A DNA stretch of 40,073 bases from a bacterium (GTDB lineage: Bacteria; Pseudomonadota; Alphaproteobacteria; Acetobacterales; Acetobacteraceae), in the NCBI GenBank assembly GCA_026224825.1, contig JAMFRO010000058.1:1-40073 (forward strand), in the 5' to 3' direction. A model generated the notes under the pieces. It was given only the letters and a program-made list of their open reading frames with translations, made no database searches and had not been told where the DNA came from. Shown piece after piece: positions 35,125 to 40,073 of the stretch. The position numbers and the translations under genes were made by a program. Numbering within the stretch: the first letter of the stretch is position 1; each line of letters begins with the position of its first letter.

Positions 35125-38100
35125 TTATACCATTTCCTCCACCTGCTGCCCTGCCAGCGCGGCCTTGTCATGCGCCAGCATAGCGAGATCCGCCGCCATG
35201 CGCGTCACCAGCCCGGCCCAGTCCCGCCCTGGCGCATCCTGCCGGTATAGGCGCAGGCTGGGGTACCAGAGCGAGTCCTGGCACCCGAGCAGCCAGGGGA
35301 AGTGCGGCGCGAAAGGCAGCATTGCCCAGGCCTGCACGCCCAGCGCGCCGGCAAGGTGCAATGGGCTGGTGCAGGAGCTGATCACCAGGTCCAGCGCGGG
35401 CATGATCGCCGCCGTGTCGGTCAGGTTGCTGATCTCATCGCCCAGATCCACCACATTCGGCGGCAGGGTTTGTTCCGCCAATGCCGCACGGCCGGGGCCC
35501 ATTTGCAGGATGTAAAAATCCACCCCCGGCACGTTGAACAATGGCAGCACGCTGGCCAGGCCGGGCGAGCGGAAACGGTCGCGCTGCACGGCCGGGTTGC
35601 CCGCCCAGACAATGCCGACCCGCAGCCTTGCGCCGCCCAGCCTTGCACCACTCAGCCGCCGCGCCCAGCGTGCGCGCGCCTTGGCGTCCGGGTGCAAATA
35701 CGGCACGGCGGCCGGAATGGTGGCCAGGGTGGTGCCGAACAGGCCGGGCAGACTGAGCAGCGGGCAATGAACATCGTGGGGCGGCAGAGGGTCGTGCAAG
35801 GACACCACGCTGATGCCCTTAATGCTTTCCAGTAGCCGCCGCACCGGCGGATGCGCCGCCACCACCACCTGCACGGCCCTGGCCGCGAGCCGCGCCGAAT
35901 TTAATAGGGGCAGATAGCGGGCAAACTGGATGATATCGCCCAGCCCCTGCTCGGTATAGATCAGGATTGTCTTGCCGCTGAGATCTTCCCCCGCCCATTG
36001 CCGCGAGGCTAGCTTCAGGCTCCGCGCCCAGGCGAATTCCGGCAGCTTCCAGCGCCATTCATACGCTGCCCAGCCGGCCGGCAGATCGCCCTGCAACAGC
36101 AATATATGGGCGAGGTGGAAATGATATTCGGCATTCTCCGGGCACAGGGCGATGGCCGCACGGGCCGCTTGGGCTGCCTCCTCCGGCCGGTTCAATGTTT
36201 TCAGGGCATGGCTGAGGTTGAAATGGGCCGAGGGCAGAAACGGGTTGAGCGCTATGGCGGCGCTGCACAGCTCCGCCGCCAGTTGCCAGCCGCCCAGCTC
36301 CAGCAGGGCGCCGCCCAGGCTGGCCTGCACTTCCGCCCCTTGCGGGCGTAGGGCAACTGCCTGAAGGCAGGCGCCCAGGGCATCATCATGGAGCCCCTGG
36401 CGCAGCAAAGCGGTGCCGAGATTGGCCAGGGCCAGCACCGAATCCGGCCGCAGCGCCAGAGCCTGGCGCGTCAGCGTTTCCGCCCCGGACCAATCCTGCC
36501 GGTCGAGCAATGCAGCGCCAAAATTCATCAGCGTTTCGGTGCTGCCGGGGTGCAACGCCAGGGCAGCGCGATAGGCCTCCACCGCCGCATCCAACTGGCC
36601 GTCATCATGCAGGGCCTTGCCCAGATTGCCATGCGCCAGGGCATGGTGCGGGTTAAGCTCAATGGCCCGGCGGAACAGCGCGATTGCCTCCTGGCGCTGG
36701 CCGAGTGAGAGCACCAGCACGCCGAGATTGACATAGGCATCGGGGAAATCCGGCTGCAGGGCGATGGCCTTGCAATAGGCGTCTATGGCCTCCTGCGTCT
36801 GGCCCTGAGCTAGGCAGCGCTGAGCCAGGGCGAACGCGGTTTGGGCAGGAGAATTCTGGACATAGAGCATGGCCGGTTCGCCGCGCTTCAGCAGTGCCGC
36901 CTGCGCCTCCTGCTGGCGCTCCGCTGAGGGCAGGACGCGGAAGGCAATCGCGGTGAGGCAATAGAAGCCCGGCTCGCGCTGCACCATGGCGGAGGCGAAC
37001 CCGGCCTCGATCAGCGCCGCCCCCAGCGTGGCCTGGGTGAAGCCGGTGCGGTGCGCCATGAACAAATTGCCATCGGTCATCGAAGCGCGATGGCCGTACA
37101 TGATATCCAGCGGCGAGATCGGCCCCATAGGCGAGATATAAAGCGGCTCTTCCAACCGCCCTTCGGCCACGGCAACAGCCACCTCCTGCATATCCGGCAG
37201 CTTGATCAGGCAGAAGCCCTCGGGCTTAAGCACCCGGCGCATTTCCCGCAGGGCCGGCTGCACCTCATGCGGGTAGAGATGCTCGACATTATGCGAGGAA
37301 TACACAGCATCCACGCCACCATCGCCGACCACCCGCATATCGGTCAGGCTGGCAATGAAATCCGGCGTCACACCGGGGTCGATATCCAGCCGCCATTCCC
37401 GCCAGCCACCCTGGCGGAACAGAGCGGGCAATTTTTCCGGCCCGGCTACGCCACACCCCACATGAAGCACGATCTGATCTGGTGGCATTCTGGTTTCTCC
37501 GTTGGGCTGGGCGCGGCGGACAGCGACGACACGCTCCCAGCAATTTTCAAATTCCGTGGTGAAGCGTGCAATATTGCCGATCGTCCGGCTCCAGGATTCG
37601 ATGGTGAACAGGGCCTTGTAGGCGGCGTAATCCGTTGGTTGCGTGGCCAGGCGGATGGCGTTTGCGGCGTAGTCCTGAAAGCTTGTGGCAACGCCCTGCT
37701 CCGCCCCCAGCGCATGCAGCATGCTGGTGGCCATGCGTGAGGCAAAGGCGCGGCCGCATAAAGTGATCAGCGGTAGCTGCATGCGAATAGCATCGCTGGC
37801 CACCGTGCCGGCATTATACGGGAAGGTATCGAGAAACAAATCTGCCAGGCTGAGCCTGCACATATAAGAATCCGGGTCGGCGCGTTCAGAGAAGATCAGC
37901 CGCTCCGGCGCAATGCCCGCCGCCTTGGCGGTGGCGAGCAGATTCGCCTGGGAGTACGGGTTGTCCTGCGCCAGCCACAACACGCTATTGCTGGTGTGGC
38001 GCAAAATCTCCAGCCAGGCAGTGAACATTTCCTGCGTTATTTTGTAATGCTTGGAGAAGCAGCAGAATATAAAAGCATCTTCCGGCAGCCCCAGCGCGGC

Positions 38101-39363
38101 GCGGGTGAGTGCGCCGCCAATGCTGCGCTGGCTGTCATTGGCCTGGTAGATCCGCGCCACGGCGAGCGGTGCTGTGTGATAGGCGGCAGCGTATTCAGGC
38201 GGAATGACAATCTCGTCGCAGAGCAGATAGTCCAGCTCCGGCAACGGAATGGGGCCGACAAAGCCAAGATAGCTCGCCTGGATTGGTGCCGGGCGCCAGC
38301 GCAGCACGGCCAGGCGGCTGCCATCGGTAATGCCGTTGAGGTCGATCAGCACGTCGATTTCATCGGCGCGGATCAGCCTCGCGGCGTCTTCGTCCGAAAG
38401 ATCACGGATCGGGCGGACATGGTCAAACGAGGCCAGAACACGCTGGCGCAGCGCGCTGCCATCCTCAAGGCTTGAGCAATATCCATAAACTTCAAAGCGC
38501 GCGCGGTCGTGGCGCTCAAAGAGTTCGGTGATGAGATAGCTCATCGCATGGCGGCAGAAATCCGAGGACATATAGCCGATGCGTATCCGCTTATGCGCAT
38601 AGGGTGCGGCGGGGGCCAGATGCTCGGGTGCGGCCTCGGTCTTGCGGGCAACCCAGGTGGCGGCGGCATGGCGTTGCAGCGCAATATCGTCGCTCAGCGC
38701 CATGATGCCAAACGGGCCCGAGCCTTGCAGAACCGCATCCATCCCTAAAGCCGGGTTCTCCGGCAAGGCCACCGGCCACAGGCATGTTTTCTGGCGCAGA
38801 TGCACCCAGTGATGCAGCACATCCGGCTGTTCGGGGGCGCTGATGAGGGCGGCGCGCAGCATCTGCTCCGCCTCCTCATACCGGCCGGTTTTTTCCAGCA
38901 AGCGCCCCTGCTGGATTTGCAAGGCAATCCGCACCTCCGCCGGTTGCAATGCCTGGTGCCAGACGGCCAGGGCCTGCTCTGGCTGGCCGCGAGATTCATG
39001 CAACAAACCAAGATTGATTGCGGCGCAATGCAGGTCCGGCCGTAACGCCAGCGCGTTTTGATAAGCCGTGATGGCGTTAGGAAGGTCGCCATTTTGCGCC
39101 AGAACGATGCCGCAATTGAACCACCCCGCCCAGGCCAGAGGCGCTTGCGGGTTGGCACCCAGCCAAGCGGTGTAGAGAGCAGTTTCCCGCTCTGCCCCGG
39201 GGCCAGGCCGGGCGCGATCTATGGCGGATAGAATCACGCCAAACGCGACCCCGCCTAATTGCGGCCAGGGCACTCCCGTGGCCAATGCCAGGTCTAACCC
39301 TGCTTCTGTCTCCGCTTCTCTCTCTGGCGCCAAATTTGCAGTCGAGGTCTCGGTGCTTACCAT
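35125..39363 (-). CDS. TPR-GT41-methyltransferase-TPR-GT9 fusion glycosyltransferase
   Basis: A 1412-residue protein. Residues 60-190 form TPR-like helices. Residues 255-615 match the O-GlcNAc-transferase/SPINDLY (GT41) catalytic region: RIGYMSSDFCRHAMSYL, PIQASYLGFVGP, FSKHYKITQEMF and FLDTFPYNAGTVASDAI. Residues 630-810 are a SAM-methyltransferase-like domain (VLHVGCGVAG, then SSHNVEHLYPHEV and MRRVLKPEG). Residues 840-1100 are about eight TPRs. Residues 1125-1400 match the GT9/ADP-heptose-transferase-like end of TPR proteins (ILIYTEQGLGDIIQFARYLP, IVWAGNP, SPLHLAGALG). No signal or membrane segment is present. GT41 enzymes put sugars on Ser/Thr or other side chains of cytosolic proteins. 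The neighbouring Ser/Thr-rich repeat protein is a candidate acceptor (inference). Confidence 0.88.
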   Translation of the reverse strand: MVSTETSTANLAPEREAETEAGLDLALATGVPWPQLGGVAFGVILSAIDRARPGPGAERETALYTAWLGANPQAPLAWAGWFNCGIVLAQNGDLPNAITAYQNALALRPDLHCAAINLGLLHESRGQPEQALAVWHQALQPAEVRIALQIQQGRLLEKTGRYEEAEQMLRAALISAPEQPDVLHHWVHLRQKTCLWPVALPENPALGMDAVLQGSGPFGIMALSDDIALQRHAAATWVARKTEAAPEHLAPAAPYAHKRIRIGYMSSDFCRHAMSYLITELFERHDRARFEVYGYCSSLEDGSALRQRVLASFDHVRPIRDLSDEDAARLIRADEIDVLIDLNGITDGSRLAVLRWRPAPIQASYLGFVGPIPLPELDYLLCDEIVIPPEYAAAYHTAPLAVARIYQANDSQRSIGGALTRAALGLPEDAFIFCCFSKHYKITQEMFTAWLEILRHTSNSVLWLAQDNPYSQANLLATAKAAGIAPERLIFSERADPDSYMCRLSLADLFLDTFPYNAGTVASDAIRMQLPLITLCGRAFASRMATSMLHALGAEQGVATSFQDYAANAIRLATQPTDYAAYKALFTIESWSRTIGNIARFTTEFENCWERVVAVRRAQPNGETRMPPDQIVLHVGCGVAGPEKLPALFRQGGWREWRLDIDPGVTPDFIASLTDMRVVGDGGVDAVYSSHNVEHLYPHEVQPALREMRRVLKPEGFCLIKLPDMQEVAVAVAEGRLEEPLYISPMGPISPLDIMYGHRASMTDGNLFMAHRTGFTQATLGAALIEAGFASAMVQREPGFYCLTAIAFRVLPSAERQQEAQAALLKRGEPAMLYVQNSPAQTAFALAQRCLAQGQTQEAIDAYCKAIALQPDFPDAYVNLGVLVLSLGQRQEAIALFRRAIELNPHHALAHGNLGKALHDDGQLDAAVEAYRAALALHPGSTETLMNFGAALLDRQDWSGAETLTRQALALRPDSVLALANLGTALLRQGLHDDALGACLQAVALRPQGAEVQASLGGALLELGGWQLAAELCSAAIALNPFLPSAHFNLSHALKTLNRPEEAAQAARAAIALCPENAEYHFHLAHILLLQGDLPAGWAAYEWRWKLPEFAWARSLKLASRQWAGEDLSGKTILIYTEQGLGDIIQFARYLPLLNSARLAARAVQVVVAAHPPVRRLLESIKGISVVSLHDPLPPHDVHCPLLSLPGLFGTTLATIPAAVPYLHPDAKARARWARRLSGARLGGARLRVGIVWAGNPAVQRDRFRSPGLASVLPLFNVPGVDFYILQMGPGRAALAEQTLPPNVVDLGDEISNLTDTAAIMPALDLVISSCTSPLHLAGALGVQAWAMLPFAPHFPWLLGCQDSLWYPSLRLYRQDAPGRDWAGLVTRMAADLAMLAHDKAALAGQQVEEMV

Positions 39364-39447
39364 TTTGGAACACTCACGTCAGATTATAAAGATACCGAAC
39401 CTTGCCCCACCAACCTTAAGGCTTTGGTTACAGCCTGCCGCTCAAAC

Positions 39448-39482
39448 AAAAAAAGCGCGGGGAGGCCAAAGCCTCCCCGCGC
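39448..39482 (-). terminator. Rho-independent terminator of repeat-protein gene
   Basis: A perfect 12-bp GC-rich stem (39455-39466 with 39471-39482, 4-nt loop) is followed on the minus strand by seven Ts (39448-39454). It lies about 20 bp after the stop codon of the repeat protein and about 85 bp before the glycosyltransferase start, so the two genes have separate or attenuated transcripts. Confidence 0.93.
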
Positions 39483-39501
39483 CAATGTACGGCTCTGCGG
39501 A

Positions 39502-40073
39502 TTACAGCGCGTTGATCTGCGCCGTGCTCATCACGCCAAGCTGGGCATTGGTGAAGTACTGATCCTGCGCCGAGGTGAAATACCCGATTTGCCCAACGCT
39601 CAGCTCAGTGATTGCAGTGGTGGTCAAAGCGTGGATCTGCGCCGAGGTGAAGTTGCTGATCTGCACCGCGGTGAGGGCCGAAACCTCGACCGCGGAGAGG
39701 CCGGCAATCGCCGCGGTGGTGAGCGAGGTCACATCGCCCGCCGTCAGCGCCGTAATCGTCGCCGTGGTCAGGCCCGCTATGGCCGAGGAGGTCAGCCCCG
39801 CGAACTGCGCCGGCTGAAGCCCCAGAACATTCACCCCCAAGGCCGAAACCTGCGCCGAGGTGAGGCCGGCCAATGCCGAGGTTGTCAGCGCTGTCAGGTT
39901 CGTGGAGACCAACGCGCTGACCTTTGTGCCGAGGCCTGCGAGCTGCGCGGAGCTGAGTGCTGCGAGGTCCGCTGTGCCCAGCACTGAGACAGCGCCGGTG
40001 GTCAACGCGCCGATATCGGTGCTGGTCAGCCCCTTTATCTGCGTGGTGGTCAGCGCCGAGGCCTGCGCTGTGG
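39502..40073 (-). CDS. Octapeptide-repeat Ser/Thr-rich protein, C-terminal part
   Basis: The visible 190 residues are the C-terminal end of a longer protein; the frame is open to the window edge. The sequence is a nearly unbroken 8-residue repeat with consensus L-T-T-A-Q-I-A-A/G, for example LTTAAIAG, LSAVEVSA, LTAVQISN, FTSAQIHA, LTTTAITE, FTNAQLGV. About 23 copies are visible, with two 7-residue exceptions (LGTKVSA, LGVNVLG). Leu and Ile/Val recur at fixed places and Thr/Ser at positions 2-3. It has no Cys and no charged clusters, and suggests a regular elongated fold such as a beta-helix or a large surface or secreted adhesin. Near-repeats were found only at the DNA level (24 bp period). 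No membrane anchor is seen at the C-terminus. Its relation to the adjacent glycosyltransferase is inferred from position. Confidence 0.85.
   Translation of the reverse strand, partial: TAQASALTTTQIKGLTSTDIGALTTGAVSVLGTADLAALSSAQLAGLGTKVSALVSTNLTALTTSALAGLTSAQVSALGVNVLGLQPAQFAGLTSSAIAGLTTATITALTAGDVTSLTTAAIAGLSAVEVSALTAVQISNFTSAQIHALTTTAITELSVGQIGYFTSAQDQYFTNAQLGVMSTAQINAL

Noticed and set aside
39502..40073. Regular 24-bp period taken as a CRISPR or satellite array
   Set aside because: The period is a whole number of codons, the frame is open throughout, and the changes are mostly conservative at the protein level. There are no unique spacers.

Overview
The window is high-GC bacterial DNA, most likely from an alphaproteobacterium of the acetic-acid-bacteria family (Acetobacteraceae) or a close relative. 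This rests on a sorbitol/fructose-dehydrogenase-type three-subunit membrane oxidase, a Coq4-type ubiquinone protein, a TonB-dependent receptor with a long Pro-rich N-terminus, and stacked palindromes at the left edge that resemble repeats I remember from that family. The placement is inference. No rRNA, tRNA, CRISPR array or complete mobile element was seen.

Layout. (1) 1-3.2 kb: palindromic repeats, then a minus-strand pair made of a CheC/CheX-like phosphatase and a PAS-rich hybrid histidine kinase. A 23-bp perfect inverted repeat lies inside the start of the cheC-like gene. (2) 3.3-7.1 kb: a minus-strand catabolic operon (SDR, a 27-codon ORF, a second SDR, an alpha/beta hydrolase) diverges from an IclR regulator. 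An 18-bp palindrome lies between them. (3) 7.1-9.3 kb: housekeeping and stress genes (CsaA-like, OsmC-like, HAD hydrolase, PRC-barrel). (4) 9.3-10.1 kb: gene-poor, AT-rich stretch. (5) 10.1-15.7 kb: plus-strand operon for a BBE-type FAD oxidase, an ABM-like protein, a mono-heme cytochrome c, and the small and GMC large subunits of a membrane dehydrogenase.

(6) 15.8-34.9 kb: a large organosulfur-scavenging island. The minus-strand arm (22495 to 16659) alternates two cytoplasmic sulfatases with two TauD/AtsK-type dioxygenases and may run on into coq4. The diverging plus-strand arm holds an ABC importer of the SsuABC/TauABC type, a TonB receptor, a third dioxygenase and a terminator. After a short remnant of a second TonB receptor come an exported sulfatase with an unusual C-T-S-T-R active-site motif, an anaerobic-type radical-SAM sulfatase maturase, a truncated hydrolase and a carboxymuconolactone-decarboxylase-like protein. 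The likely logic is uptake of sulfate esters or sulfonates through the TonB receptor and ABC importer, hydrolytic release of sulfate by the sulfatases and oxidative release by the dioxygenases, with the maturase making the formylglycine cofactor. The architecture resembles the ats/sft systems of pseudomonads. No sulfur regulator (CysB/Cbl/SftR type) is present in the window.

(7) 35.1-40.07 kb: a 1412-residue protein combining TPRs, an OGT/SPINDLY-type GT41 domain, a methyltransferase-like domain, more TPRs and a GT9-like domain. It is followed toward the right edge by the C-terminal end of a Ser/Thr-rich protein built of 8-residue repeats, which has its own strong terminator. The pairing suggests, but does not prove, glycosylation of the repeat protein.

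The most unusual items are the multi-domain glycosyltransferase next to the octapeptide-repeat protein, the expanded sulfatase/dioxygenase island with its variant sulfatase motif and receptor remnant, and the two long perfect inverted repeats.
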